Shown in pieces: positions 1 to 13,255 of a stretch of 64,000 nucleotides of DNA; position 1 is the stretch's first letter; the number at the start of each line of letters is the position of its first letter. The translations under genes and the position numbers were made by a program. The stretch is taken from assembly GCA_034766995.1 (NCBI GenBank), contig CM068314.1, forward strand, positions 13,791,201-13,855,200. The letters run 5' to 3'. Under the pieces are notes generated by a model that was not told where the DNA came from, did not search any database, and saw only the letters and a list, made by a program, of their open reading frames with translations. The stretch is from Acanthacorydalis orientalis (lineage: Eukaryota > Arthropoda > Insecta > Megaloptera > Corydalidae).

Positions 1-179
1 GAATATTTTTACAAAATCCAAAAATTTCACTTTTTTATTATTGAAACTATAACACAAGTAAAATGTTATATTTTTTGTCAATTACCAAAAATAATGATTT
101 AATTATAATGAGAAAAGCAAGGTGTACAATTTTAAGAATTAACTATTTTCTCATTTAATAAATCACAAAAAAATATTTT

Positions 180-350
180 CATCAAACATTTTCAATAAAT
201 TATCAGTGTTTATATTTGATTGTTATTTATGTGTATTTCGCTAGCGAAGCCATTATCTTCAGAGCGCCAATGTATAGAAAAAAAATTTTGATGTTTGTTG
301 TAGAGCACAAAAATTTGTTTGTGAAAGTGAATTTAGCCCCAATGTTAAAA
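180..350. repeat. Fold-back repeat copy, one arm
   Basis: The stretch shares ordered short motifs with copies at 56575, 42690 and 30000. These are a segment like TTCAATAAATTATCA, then TTGATTGTTATTTATG, then CAGAGCGCCAATGTATAG, then TTTGTGAAAGTGAATTTAG. This copy carries the outer arm motif and the centre motif, with the second arm shortened. It has no coding capacity. Confidence 0.5.
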
Positions 351-1729
351 ATTATATTGACTTAAAGTAATATTAAGAAAGAAATAAAATTAAATTAAAT
401 ATAGAAAGTAAATTTCGATAGAAGTTTTATACACGATGATCTTTAATGTAAATATTTAATTTTTTTGATTGAATTTTAATCAATTTTATGTTCCTGACAT
501 AAAACTAAAACGAGTTTATTATATTTCTTGTCTTTAAAAAAACAATCATCTCATGAATAACATCAAAATTCAAATCATTAGTTTATAACTAAAAAAGGTA
601 CAACAATAAATTACAAACACGCGCCTTTCACTTTATTTTATAGTATAATTTATATTTCATAAATTATTTTTTAATGATTTTCCATTTTTCAATAATATTT
701 CCAATAGTATCAAAATGATAAAAGTCTTTAATATATATGATTTGTTATTAATTAGTATAGTTTATTCAAAAGTTTGTTACAAGATGTAAGAACATAATCA
801 TTTTAGTATTTGTGATAGATTGCTTTCATTTTTTTTTTTTGAAGTGGAATTGTAATTTTCAGTTTTCTGTTAATATTTAAATCATTTGTTATTAGTTCTT
901 TGTAAATTTAAGGTATTCTTAAATAATTAACCTTGGCATCGATAGAAATCAATTTGTATATTTGAAATATGGTCGCAAGTATTAAGGTTATACATATATA
1001 TCTTTATATACTTTCCAAATCTTTCATTCTCTAAAGTAGTAATGAGCTGTTTGTTGAAATATAAACGAGGAACTTTTTTTACAAAAAAATCACCATGAAG
1101 AAATTAAATACTTTATACTATGTAATTAAATATTATTCTACTGGAACGGTATTAACCGTACAAATGGTCATACGTTATAAGAACCGTAATAAATAAAATC
1201 ATGTATGCATACTCGAGTTTATTAGTGCCATTTCTATTTATATCATAAGACATAATCGTAAAAAAAATAGTGATTTTATATTAGTTTTTAGCGAGTACAT
1301 CGACCTGTATGCACTAGGGCGGTTCTTTGAAAAAGGTCGCGATGCACATACATTTTTATTAATTCACCACGGTGGTCTCTGCATTGAAAAGATATCAGAA
1401 AGTATTGCAACATTAGAACTGAATAAATTAAAAAAGGTGTGAACTTGGATTTAAGTGTAGGTTAATATAGAGAATTGGAATTTTTTATGTAGGAGTTGAA
1501 AATGATTACAACAGACCTTGACAATTATATCGATGTTTTTTACACAGTAATGTTTTACTCATTATTTTCGATGATAGAATAAATACTGTCCGAGTTCAAT
1601 AACGTAATGAGCAGTTTATGTCAACAGTGATATATTTAAGTAATATTTTAAATATCTTAAGTACCTTCATGTCTCGACTCTAGTGATTTGCTTGTAATGA
1701 TTCTCAACATGAATTATATATGTAGATAG

Positions 1730-1731
<2 letters not shown>

Positions 1732-1792
<61 letters not shown>
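1732..1792. repeat. (TA)n microsatellite
   Basis: Uninterrupted TA dinucleotide tract of about 60 bp. Confidence 0.95.
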
Positions 1793-1793
<1 letters not shown>

Positions 1794-3376
1794 ACTGACA
1801 GTGGGTTCATTATGATTCATCGTATTTTAAAGAAACCTCATGGAAAAATAATTTTAGGAATTATATAGTTCTCGGTATTTGTAATAAAATTTTATTTACA
1901 TAAATAAAACCTTTATGCCCAATTGTCATTTATGAACGTTTTTTTTTCCAATTTTTATGCGACAAAATAATAAAATACTCGAGAATTCGTGAATACTATT
2001 TTTAACTTACTTCTTGTATAATTGTCCAAAAAAATTATTATGTAAAGTTTAAAAATAACTGTATATTTTTTCTTTCAAACAAAAAAGTGCATTTACTGTC
2101 AGCAAATACTGTTCGATGTTAAAAATCAACTTATTAGTTGTTCTTACAGTTATATTTCTTTGTAATATGTATATATCTTATAGTTTGGTTTTCTGACAAA
2201 GTACATTTCATTACAGTAATTATGCTAGCAAACAAAACAGATTCTATGAAATAACGGACAGATTTGTACATATGTACTAAAATGCAAGGTGTGTCGTTAT
2301 CAATATTGGAATTTAGAAACTTTATGTCTTTTTATACGAGTCTATTATTATTTATATATTTTTGAACCTCGCAATAAAAAGATCATTCAGAAAATATGCT
2401 GGAATTATTTATTATATTTTTATACATTTTTCCAGTTTAACAAGTAGTTGAAAAGTTTTAAAAGTGTATTATTTGATTTAAAATTTAATAATAAAAAAAT
2501 ATATTGACAATTTGATATAATTCTTCATTATTTTAATTAAGAACAGTAACTAAAAAATCAGTAACCAAATAATTTTTAACCGACTTGATAGAATCTGCTT
2601 TCGTTTAGAACATTTGTATCATCGTGTTTTCCTGACTCATCTTTTGCAACTCTTTGGACGTAATCCAAGATTTCTTAAAGAATGAGTCAAAAAATAATCA
2701 TTAAAAAATATTAATGTTCAAGCTTTGATACTGTCTCTTATTGTATACTCGTGTTATATTCATTTCAAAACTAAATATTTAGAATCTTTCATATATTATT
2801 ATTTTTATTAAACTTGTACAAATTTAGGTTTTTATTATGAAAAACGTATTAATGTCGATTTTTAAATTACAAGCGAAAATAATGTACTATTTTTTTCTTT
2901 AATACAGATTTTTACTAAACCGATATTGATTTGTTTTCCTGTAAGTTTACGATTAGCATTTTTATTTTTGATACAAAAATTGGTTTTGTTTTGAATAAAA
3001 TTTAAATCTCAATTATATTTTGTAATTTATTTACCTCTGAATCTGTTGTTACTAATTTTCGAACCGTGCCACCATAGACTAATGTTCTTGCTGAGAACTT
3101 CTACGATCTCGTTTTTAACGTTTTTATTTTCAAGTAGATTTTGATTAAAGTTGGAATTGAGAATGATTTGATGAATAGGTGTTGTTATTTTCTTATTTCT
3201 GGTTTCTTTCACACTTTTGAAATCAGCGTTTAAATGAATTAAGTTTCATTTATAATCTGCTAGCTTACCAAGTCGTCCTGAAAATAACATAAATGTCAAA
3301 ACCGATTGAAATAGCAACCGACAAGAATATCAGTCTATAGAACACAATAACAAAATTCTTCAAATTTAAATTCTGA

Positions 3377-3381
<5 letters not shown>

Positions 3382-3439
<58 letters not shown>
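3382..3439. repeat. (TA)n microsatellite
   Basis: Uninterrupted TA tract of about 58 bp. It creates a spurious Tyr-Ile repeat reading frame on the minus strand. Confidence 0.95.
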
Positions 3440-3440
<1 letters not shown>

Positions 3441-4266
3441 CAAAAAAATATTTCTTTGAAATCAAATGCTCCCGAAAAATAAAGAATAAACGTAGTAAGT
3501 ACTAGAGAACAATTATAAAGACAAATTGTTCTAATGAAGAATTAATTCCTGTAGACAGTATTTAATTACGGTACACGAGTGCGTGTTATACAAGAATACA
3601 ATTGTCCAAAAATAAACAACGTACTTAATTGTGTGGCATGTTAATAAATTGACGCCTTTAATGAATTGGTATTATTAGCGAAGATAAAGAACTGTACAGT
3701 TGCAGTGTTAATCACCAGTCGAGGGAAATACATTCCGTGTTTACACACAGGCGCTGTTATATTTGACGTTACGCGTCTCATCTGACAATCGTAATGTAGA
3801 AAGATGAGAGTTGCAGACAAAAAAGAAGTCGATTCTGTGTTATGAAAGCGACGTATTTATTTATTGAGACGCAGGTTCAATGCTCTCGTTAATTTTCGAC
3901 ATTGTGTTGTAGTGAAAAAGATATAAAATGCATATAAAGTTCGTGTCAGGCGTTTGTTCTTTTGTCGTCGTTGTTAAAACATGAAATGTTTTTAACAGAT
4001 CATCTATTCCTATGAAATGATTAAAATAGATTTCATGTTATGAAAATATACATTTATAAACACTTGTATTCATGAAATAAACATGTCATTTCAGGATAGA
4101 TCTTGACGGAATGGATCCATTTGTCCGTATGAACAATTTTGCTGTTTATTATATCAATTTAGCTATAAATAGATTTCACATACAGATTTTATACATTTAC
4201 ATTACTTACAATAATTAATAAAATCTAAACAAATTATGTTAATTCCACATTTATTTTTTGCAAATT

Positions 4267-4299
<33 letters not shown>

Positions 4300-4532
4300 G
4301 AACACACACATATAATCAATCTTCAATAATTCATTACAATGCAGATAAATGCCTCTTTAATTTTTCCAATTTGCGTAATTCAATGCATCGTTTCTCCACA
4401 CATTTCTAACATATTTTCTGATATCCTTCAACTACTTAACACTTTGATTATTTTTGTAGTATTATAATTTAAACAAATATAATATAAGGTCATGTGAAAA
4501 AGTACACATTTAGTTTGCACATCGGATACTAT

Positions 4533-4534
<2 letters not shown>

Positions 4535-4580
<46 letters not shown>

Positions 4581-4594
4581 CAAGAGAGAGAGAG
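4535..4594. repeat. (TA)n microsatellite followed by a short (GA)n run
   Basis: TA tract of about 45 bp that passes into a short GAGAGA run at about 4583-4594. A shorter TA/CA tract lies at 4265-4312. Confidence 0.9.
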
Positions 4595-4714
4595 AAATAC
4601 GAAAATTATTAAATAAAAACGTTTAATTGTAAAACTAATCGAAAAGTGGAGACTCAAAGATACATCAGTATAAAATAATTATGTATTTAAAAAAATTAAA
4701 ATTCAATACACTGT

Positions 4715-4830
4715 GGTTAAATTCACTTTCACAAATTAATTATTTTTCCACACTACAAAAACAAATAATCAAAAGTAACCAAGAGTCATTTATTGAATAT
4801 TTTTGATTAGATTTTTTTTTTGAGATGTAA
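4715..4830. repeat. Fold-back repeat copy, centre-deleted
   Basis: It begins with the arm motif AATTCACTTTCACAAATTAA, followed by a remnant of the TTTTTCCAC / ACAAAAACAAATAATC segment. It then flips into CATTTATTGAATATTTTTGAT, the start of the opposite arm. The central portion seen in longer copies is missing. Confidence 0.45.
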
Positions 4831-4874
4831 AAATATTTTTTTTGTGACAATCAAGATTTGTAAATTAAGGTATT

Positions 4875-5065
4875 ATCATCAGGTCAATAATCCACTATTG
4901 GACAAAGACTTCTTTTATGTTATTTTAATTTGAGTGATCTAGTGTCTATCATTTCCACACATTTTATGATATTTGATTTCCATTACATTTTATAATATCT
5001 TTATTTCAACTATTCCTTTGTGAACTTTCCTTTCTGAACTTGTCAATAATTTTTACTCCGAGAAA
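4875..5065 (-). mobile_element. Degenerate RTE-type LINE 3' end
   Basis: On the + strand it starts with TATCATC and AATAATCCACTATTGGACAAAG. This resembles the end of the better RTE tail at 34107 (CATCATC, then AATCCACTGCTGGATAAAG). Further weak matches follow in the same order, including a TTTCCACAC segment and an ATAATATCTTTATT segment. No open frame remains. The call rests on ordered short matches only. Confidence 0.4.
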
Positions 5066-5718
5066 AGAATTTTTATAGCAATCTTTGTATTTATCTTCTT
5101 ATAAAATATCTCACCTATATCCATTCAAAGTTTTTACTTTTTTCATGAAGTCTTGTTTATTTTCATAATCAATTCATTTCCTGTCTACTTCTTTATATTA
5201 TTCCTAATTTACTTTTTTTATGTTAAATTTTCAATGAAATTTTATCTTTTTCTTTTATAAATGTTTCTCTTTTTCATTATTTCACATTTATATAAGTTAC
5301 TTTTTAAATACAGAACGTCTGTACATCAATTTTTCAAAATAAATATAACTTGTGATGATAGAATTAAATATTTTTTTCATAAATTATCAAAGAAAGAAAA
5401 AACAAAAAACTTGTAGAAAATGAAACCACACTCCATAATTACAAAAAATGTATTTTTTTTTTTCAAAAATAAATATGACTGTATTTCCATAGACTGCTTA
5501 GTTGAAAAGTAATGATTTAGAATAACAAGCATGGACTGGTTAAAATGTCATATATATAGTCCTCATGTTTCTTAAGTTTATCATTAAATCATTTTTTTTT
5601 ACCAATAAGCAATATATATATATATATATAACTATTTTTTTAAATTTCATTTGATAAATCAAGTGAAAAGTTTAACATTCTAGTTACTTATTTAATATTT
5701 TTTTTTATTATGTTACAG

Positions 5719-5840
5719 GGTGTTAATAGGTGCTCCTCGAGCACAAACGTCTCAATTAAAAGTAATACACGGTGGTGCTGTCTATCGCTGCAGTGTATTT
5801 TCCGATAACAGTTGTCAAGAACTACCATTCGACACGAGAG
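5719..5840 (+). CDS. if: Integrin alpha subunit, beta-propeller exon A (alpha-PS2-like)
   Basis: Internal exon of an integrin alpha chain, the ligand-binding half of a cell-surface adhesion heterodimer. It follows the acceptor TTATGTTACAG and ends before the donor GTCAGT. The first base completes a split codon; 40 codons then follow, and one base is left over (phase 1). The peptide begins VLIGAPRAQTSQ, which matches the conserved (L/V)(L/V)xGAPxAxTxQ strand of propeller blade 1. It continues with GGAVYRC and a second cysteine in NSCQEL, the usual blade-1 disulfide pair. The exon joins in frame with the exon at 28606 to give TRGHTINAQG. The alpha-PS2/inflated assignment rests on remembered family motifs; another alpha-PS paralogue cannot be excluded. 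Confidence 0.88.
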
Positions 5841-6634
5841 GTCAGTAAAATATCTAGTATCTATATCTAGTAAAATATCTAGTATCTAGTATTTATATCA
5901 GTAAAATATCTCTTACTAAATACAAATCTATTACATTATAAAAAATTAAAGAGAAGTTTATAAATTAGTTTTAAAAACACATTCCAATTAAAATTTAATA
6001 TAATAAAAAAATGGATCAACAACAAATTAAATAAGTAAGAATTAAATTTCTAGATTTGTATTAAATATGAATAATAGGAATTTTGTAAGAATTTTAAATA
6101 TTTACGATTTAATTCTCTGTGGTCTTAGTTTTGGCCACAATTTTGAAAGAGCAAATCTAGATTAGAAGTAAAATCTATGTTAAGATCAAAATCAATCAGC
6201 TACGCTTATCTCTTTGGTTATATGATCCATATATATATATATATATAAGAATATAAAAAAAATAGGACCTTTGGGTATATGACGATAAAAAATTAAAACC
6301 GCCTCCGTTGAAATAAACCAAGATTTAATGAGTCAAACAAATACGACTATTAAATGTGTCAAGTCGGTAAGTGAGTCAGGAAGACAGTCGGACCAAACAT
6401 ATGGTAAACACATCAAGCATAGTAAAAGTCACAAAGATCTGTCACGAGTGCATCTATAGCCCTCATCTTGTCGAGTACTACCATTTGGTGGAAGAAAAAG
6501 TCACTCATACAAGTATCGTACAAAAATGACATCGTGTTTTATAGACAAGAAACATGAAGTTTTTTTTTACCTTTGGATGTTAATTTAAAACGTATTATTT
6601 ACAGTTCAATGGCGTTTAATTAACAAAATGTGTG

Positions 6635-6638
<4 letters not shown>

Positions 6639-6697
<59 letters not shown>

Positions 6698-6720
6698 ATA
6701 CACATATATATATATGTGTG
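6639..6720. repeat. Palindromic (TA)n microsatellite
   Basis: A TA tract with one ACAT interruption. It is bordered on the left by TGTGTATTATATA and on the right by its complement TATATAATACACA, so the locus is a perfect-armed inverted repeat that can form a cruciform or hairpin. Confidence 0.9.
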
Positions 6721-9700
6721 TGTACATTTAAAGCATATACTATTCGATATTCATTGAGAAGAACAGGTTTTCAATTACATTTTTATTGATTATAAATAAG
6801 TGTAAAATATTTACTTACAAGATTTATAGTTGTATTAAATACATTGCTGATATTGAAAAGAAATATTTTTCTCGAAATTATATTTATCTAAACATATTTA
6901 ATATAATACAAAAATATATTTTAACACTTTGATATTTGATATTTTTTTAACAATAGCCATACATTGTGAATGAAAAAAATCATTCGTAGACATTTTCCGT
7001 TTTAAAAAATATTTTTTTAAAGTAATAACATGGATTTTTTTCTAAACTATACAAAAATGGTTCGCTTGTCAACTTTTTTATTTTCTTTTCCTTACCATAC
7101 AGTATTTAACTGTTACATTTAAGACTAATACATCTATTTATTTACAGATTTGGTTAAAATCTGTATTCTTTTCTGATTATATTTCTATTAGATAAATGGA
7201 ATTTAGGCTGCATTTTAGGAATCACATTCTTCACAATTTTAATGGTCTCAATTTCATTTTTAAGAGATTAAGAAATTATTTGGCTAAGACAATCGGATAA
7301 AATATTTGTTAATAAAACTCTACAGTGAGACTTTTTCATAGCATGTTAGCAAGAATGATCACATTGATATCAAAATACACACAATCATGGTTAAAAAAAT
7401 CAATGATCAAATAAAAATATTACAAAAATATATGACTTTTCAACAATAGTTTTTCACAATTTCTATTATATTTTTTAATAAACTTATTTGTCTTATTTGC
7501 CAGACAAATAATTAATTTTTATTCTACTATTAATTTCATTTAATACCTGACATAATTATAAACATTTTTAATTCAATTTTACATAATGAACATTGATAAT
7601 TAAATAGCTATGTTATATCGATTCCAATACAAATAAACTAAAATTAGATTATTTATGAAAACACATCGTATGATTTGTACCTGAACACTAATTGCTTTTC
7701 CGTTGAAGGTGTGTAATTGTATATCCGTTCTATATATCTTTCAGTAGATCATTTTACTTCATAAACGTGTAACAGATAGAAAAAAAATAACTATGGCTAT
7801 AAATACTCTTTGGAAATATGTTCGTATGGTTCGTTACGAAGTCTCGGTCTTAAAATAAACACTGTTTATTTATAAACGAGAAATTATGTCGTGTGTTATC
7901 GAATTATAATTCTTTTGTGTAATCCGGATTCTTTATTATATTTAAAATACACATACGTCGTTTGGAATTAAAAAAAAAACTATATTTTTATTTATTACGA
8001 TTTTTGTTATGAAATGAAATCTCTGTTGGTGTTTTAATTGAGATTTTGTTGTATTACTTAAGATATAAATGTTTATCATGTTCTGAAAATAAGTGAAAAT
8101 ATTCTACTGACATAAACCACTCTACCTGTAGACATAATAGATAATTTAAAAATGAAATATTTGAGGTGATGTATTGTATCTGGAGGGGAAACCGAGATCC
8201 ATTCCAGAGTTATGTAATTATCTTTTTGCTCGTCACGTAGACGTGTAGAAAAATGAACCAGATATTTATCATCCGATCACTAAAATAACCTCTAACATTA
8301 ATGACGCATACATTACAATAGAAACATCAAAGCATAGATGCATAAATCACCATTACGCAATCAGGTGTGGCGTTTGCTCGCTCTCGACATTTCGTCTATT
8401 TCTAGTTAGCGGCTACTTGTGCGTACGAAACCAAACAGCGATTTATACAGACTTTTAAGAAGCATTGTGTGCCAAGAATACGATATTAGTTCAACGAAAA
8501 ATTGTTTATTTTATGCGTACGCTGTATTCGTTTCTGTTTGTGTCGAATAATAGTCGGCTGATTGATAAATTGTAGAAATTCTTTGGTGCCATTATGATAT
8601 GTGGACGTTTGAATAGTGTAATTGAGAATAATATAATACTGATGATAAAGATGGCAACAGATGAGAAAAGTATTCATGATAGAATTCCGTAAAGAAATTA
8701 AGGTTTAAATTTCAAAAGTATCAAAGGAGTTTTCATTGAAACAAGTAGATTTAATTCAATTCAAATCAGATATTTAACATATAAATAATGACACATTAAA
8801 GTTATTTATAATATGTTTTATATAGAAATATTATACGTTTTATTAAAAAAAAATAAAAAACTCATTTGAATGTGCATGAAAATGGAGACAAATTGAATAC
8901 GATTTTGTCTAATATAACATAATTAAATTACAGTTCCAGACTTTTCTGTGCTTTGGCGCTAACAATCAATCATGATAAATCGTAATTTATTGAACATACT
9001 TAATCAAAAAAATGTTTTATAGTTTACGGATTGACAAAATAATTCATTTTTGAAATAGCATAATTTTAAAACATAAAAAATTATTTTTTATTTATTAAGG
9101 AAGAAAACGTTTACTATCTACTAAAAAACTATTAAAAAAAACTAATTAATTTTTAATTGTATTTACATTTAAAAACTAATTACATTTAAAAATACATTGG
9201 TACCAGTTTCTATTTTATTCTACAATTAATACACGATCCAGAATTATTTTTAAAAGGAAACTGATTTTTAATCTTAGACAAAAATCAGATATCTTGATTT
9301 AAAGTTAAGTAAAAAACATGATTAATAAAATTCGTACCATGTAAAATGTTATACCTTAGATTATTTCGTACATGATTTAGACAATAAAGTAAAAAAATAT
9401 GAAAAATCATTTATAAAATTTTAAAATAACAAAGTAAACTAATATCTATCAGTAAGTAAATATTTTTAATCACTAAACAGACATAAAAATAAAACGAATA
9501 AAAGTGTAAACAGTGAGTCTTATTTATTTTACAGGCAAAAACATTGTAAAATTCCATATTACACTTTTTTCTCATAAATTAAATAGTTATAACACTCTGA
9601 CATTTGTCGCACCTATTTATTTTATTTGTTTTTTGTATTCAAATGGACATTCTGGGTTTTCCTAAACAATGTCGAAATCTGAATGTTTTCTTTTTACTCT

Positions 9701-9773
9701 TAAAATATTATTATGTAAAAAAGCTCAATAATGTTTTTTTTCTTTAACTACTCATGTTGAATTTTATTATTTA

Positions 9774-9776
<3 letters not shown>

Positions 9777-9808
<32 letters not shown>

Positions 9809-9853
9809 CAATAAAATTACAGATAATTACAACTTCACTGTGTGTGTGTATAT

Positions 9854-9919
<66 letters not shown>
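9777..9919. repeat. Paired (TA)n microsatellites
   Basis: Two TA tracts (9777-9805 and 9849-9919) with a short TG-rich spacer between them. They account for the Tyr-Ile repeat frame read across the region. Confidence 0.95.
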
Positions 9920-9922
<3 letters not shown>

Positions 9923-10019
9923 CAGTATTTAATTAGAAGTTTCCACTTTGTTTGATTAAAAAAAAACGTTCGATTAATTAATTACATCAGTCCTTTTCTA
10001 CTGAAGCCAACATGAAGTT

Positions 10020-10350
10020 TCAATGCTAAAATAATTCAACGACTTCAGGCAATACAGAGAAGCACATAAAGATATTTGTTAGAAATATTAAGAAGAAATA
10101 AATGAAGAATATAATGGACATGGAAATTAACAACAAATACAAACAAAATAAAAAGAAGAATGAATTTCAAATGAAAATAAATGGGATATATTGTAAAAAA
10201 AGAATATAATAGAAATTACTGGTTAGTCATCAATTAATATAAAAGTGTATAGAAAGAGATCAATGAATAGGTGGGATAAGGATATCATCAAATCTTGTAG
10301 AAAAGAGATGAACATGATTATTCAAACTGGAAAAAAAGTATAAAAAGATC
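10020..10350 (+). mobile_element. Degenerate RTE-type LINE fragment (post-RT tail)
   Basis: A decayed piece of the C-terminal coding part of an RTE-like LINE. The frame near 10032 reads IIQRLQAIQRS followed by RYLLEI, like the IQRxMER segment of RTE tails. Near 10245 the sequence reads KEINE / RSMNRWDKDIIK, close to the RPMNRWDKDIKN of the copy at 34107-34377. Frameshifts and stops separate the two blocks. A (TA)n tract begins 30 bp downstream. Confidence 0.55.
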
Positions 10351-10375
10351 TTTATGTAATAGTAGATCAGAAAAT

Positions 10376-10378
<3 letters not shown>

Positions 10379-10434
<56 letters not shown>
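10379..10434. repeat. (TA)n microsatellite
   Basis: Pure TA tract of about 56 bp, just downstream of the RTE remnant. Confidence 0.95.
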
Positions 10435-10438
<4 letters not shown>

Positions 10439-10724
10439 GCGTTATAACTACTCAAATGTATATAAATCTTATGTATACACGAAGAGAGTGCATTTCGATT
10501 TTTTTAAGAATAAGTCTGATTAATACATTTATCTTTGATGTGAGAAGATCTGTAATGAAAGAGAATAATCTATAATGAAAGAAAATTACATGTGATTATC
10601 TAGTAAGTTCGAATCAACATTCTCATTGTCCGTTCGTATTACATGTGAGGTAAATGTTTTTTTTTCACGCATACAATTTACAGGATTGAGGATAAAACAT
10701 TCAGTCAATTACTAACACGCAAAC

Positions 10725-10905
10725 GCTCGTATTCGGAGATTTGTTCCTGAAGGTGTTACCTCATATTTATTTAAATCCATTCATTAACATACGAAAATAA
10801 CTTCAGGCGAAATGCGCGATGTGTGTTTGTGTACGCACGAGCACTCAACGCGCTTGACAGAAACAGCGCGTGGCGTTTGAGGAGGACAACGTCAGATAAA
10901 TTATC
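10725..10905. other. Higher-complexity intronic island
   Basis: Not obviously repetitive, and clearly richer in GC than its flanks. It contains CpG-bearing stretches around 10805-10880 such as GCGCGATG, GCACGAGCAC and ACAGCGCGTGGCG. There is no extended open frame with family resemblance. Candidate regulatory DNA by composition only. Confidence 0.25.
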
Positions 10906-11449
10906 ACATTCGGATGTTGTTTTACTATTATTACTACTCGTATGAAACTGATGGTCAATACTTGATATGTGTTTTTGTTCAATTGTACATTGAATGAAGA
11001 ACCTTACGTGTAATCGTTCAGCTATTATTTTTTTTCAATATTTTTTAAATAAACCTCTTATCTCGTCTCTAGATCTCACCTACTGTCTCACACTTCAATT
11101 GAAAACTTTACATTACTTTTTTATATCTTTAAATCCGACGAAGGTAAACCAGAATGTATACTATTTATTTACTATCAAATTTATTATCAGTTTAATCTTA
11201 ACTGTCTTCAATTGAGCATTAACATCACACTTGTTTATTTACTATTCACATTGTTCGGTGATTGAATTACTAAATCTGATATAAATGAATATCGTAAGAC
11301 GTTAATTGACTATTGATACTAGATAAAAAGAATATTGAAATGAATAGATATGTGTTCTTTATCAAGATATAAACAAAAAAATTAATAATGAGAAAAACTA
11401 CAGAATTTTGATAAAATCATTCCTAATTACAGTACAGTTTTTTACAGCT

Positions 11450-11525
11450 AAATTCACTTTCACAAATGTATTGTTTTTTCATCCCACAGGACACAAAGTT
11501 TTCTAATCAAAAATGTGAGATAAAT
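11450..11525. repeat. Fold-back repeat fragment
   Basis: Begins CTAAATTCACTTTCACAAAT, then a CATCCCAC segment, then TTTTCTAATCAAAAATG. This is the outer arm of the fold-back family in the same order as at 4715. The rest of the element is missing. Confidence 0.45.
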
Positions 11526-12859
11526 TATTTATAAATAAATATAAATCAGTAAAAAGTATCCATTCACTCTGTATGTGATTTTATAAAAATCCAAAGCAAA
11601 ATTAAATTCGTATTAATTTTATTTTCTGTGAATGACAGTTATTAGAATGATTCCACTTACAGTTTTTTTGCAATTATTAGTTGATCTTGTAATGTATGAT
11701 TTTATGACTGACGCATTATGATTTCCATTTATTCAACCCCACACAAATTACTAAGCGATTTGCGTGCAGACTTTTCGACTTGTTATTTTTCTTGTGTAAT
11801 TAGCATTGCTTGAATATGATTTTAATTTGATTTTGACATTTGGGTGTGGTCAAATTACACCCATTTAATTACACAAATTTAACATTTCTATTGATTTGTT
11901 GCTTTTTCAGCGGTTCAGTATAACATAAATAAAAATTAATTTTAATATCCACATAATGTTTTTTTTTATTTATTTCAACTAAAATGTTTTTAATGAAATT
12001 CTAATACACAATATATTGGTTAAAAGATTAAGTTTTTGATTTTTATTTCACTCGATTTTTTTAAAAAATTAAAAGTTAATTCATTCAATACAACTATGAC
12101 ACAAAATTGATAAAATGATAATCAATTAAAAAAACTGAAATTTTACTTAAATATGTCACAAATTGAGATTTTATACATTTTTCATCTTTTTATGATGTAT
12201 TCTAATTTTGTAACTAAGACTCATTACAGAAGTTAAGTTCGATAATAAGATATTTTAAAAACAAATTATTTATTATTAAAAGGAAGAAAAAATGGTAATT
12301 AAAAAAATTATATTTTAAATACATGACTTATTACTAGTTTACGATATTTTTTTTATAAATGTAACAAATTTGAGTTGATTTAATTTTTCGAAATTCTATT
12401 TTTCAAGAAAAGACTGCCATTTGTAAAAAGTTTACAATAAAAATTTTTTTCTTCGAAATCGTATTTGTCACTTCCAGCCGGGATGACTCACTGTTGAGTC
12501 GCATGAAATTTTATTTATAGGGCAGTGTAACCCACTCATTAATTGTAGTACAATTTATATGTATGTATGTTGATTCAGAAAAAAAACTATAAACAACAAG
12601 GCAAATATATCAAAGCAGAAAAAGTACCCGTCTTATTAAACAAACCCTAAATACACACCCTTTATGAATATATTAGTTTTGGCCCTGTGGTTAAAGTCAC
12701 TTCCGGGAATAAATTTTTCACTACCTCCACAAACCACAAAATTGTTTTTTTCAGAGGATACGGGAATGTTAATAATCACAACAAAATACAAAAAAAAAAC
12801 AATAGTGTTAGAGTACAGGAAAATCTGAGATCTAAGGATGAGGAAATACGCTTAAGTAA

Positions 12860-12965
12860 TGATAGGAAATAATGAATAATCAATTATTGAACATTTTTGA
12901 TTAGAAAAAATATTTTTCTGGCTTGAGTGCGAGTGAAAAATTAATTCGTGAAATATCTTAATAGA
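12860..12965. repeat. Fold-back repeat fragment
   Basis: Contains AATAATCAATTATTGAACAT, then TTTTTGATTAGAAAAAATA, then a GTGAAAAATTAATTCGTGA segment. This matches the right arm of the longer copies at 56575 and 30100. Confidence 0.45.
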
Positions 12966-13255
12966 ATTAAATGAAAAGAATAAATTGTTCTGCGCGAATC
13001 CACGTATGAGTTTGTTTCTTGTACGACCAGTTTCGACTTTTGTCAAGTTCAAAATCTACTTGAAGACGGTGGAAGTTGAAACCAGTCATTAAAGAATCGA
13101 AATCAACCGTGATTTTCAGAATTCACATAGAATAATCATGAATAACCGATACATAAGAAGATAACATAGTAAAAATAATGTAACCAGGCGTTTTCACTTC
13201 GTAAAAGTATTAAATCAATCCAGTGCTTTAAAAAAACCTATTTTTCTAACAAATA

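Larger units (their letters stand above)
1..5718 (+). other. Non-coding DNA upstream of the first recognised integrin exon, probably intron
   Basis: No coding exon was recognised here. Because the exon at 5719 starts with a splice acceptor and in mid-codon, this stretch should be the intron before it, at least in its right part. It holds fold-back repeat copies near 180-350 and 4715-4830, a possible RTE LINE remnant near 4875-5065, and (TA)n tracts at 1732, 3382, 4265 and 4535. A somewhat more complex stretch lies at about 1137-1400 and another at 3700-3990. The remainder is AT-rich sequence in which I see nothing. A signal-peptide exon may lie further upstream outside the window. Confidence 0.5.
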
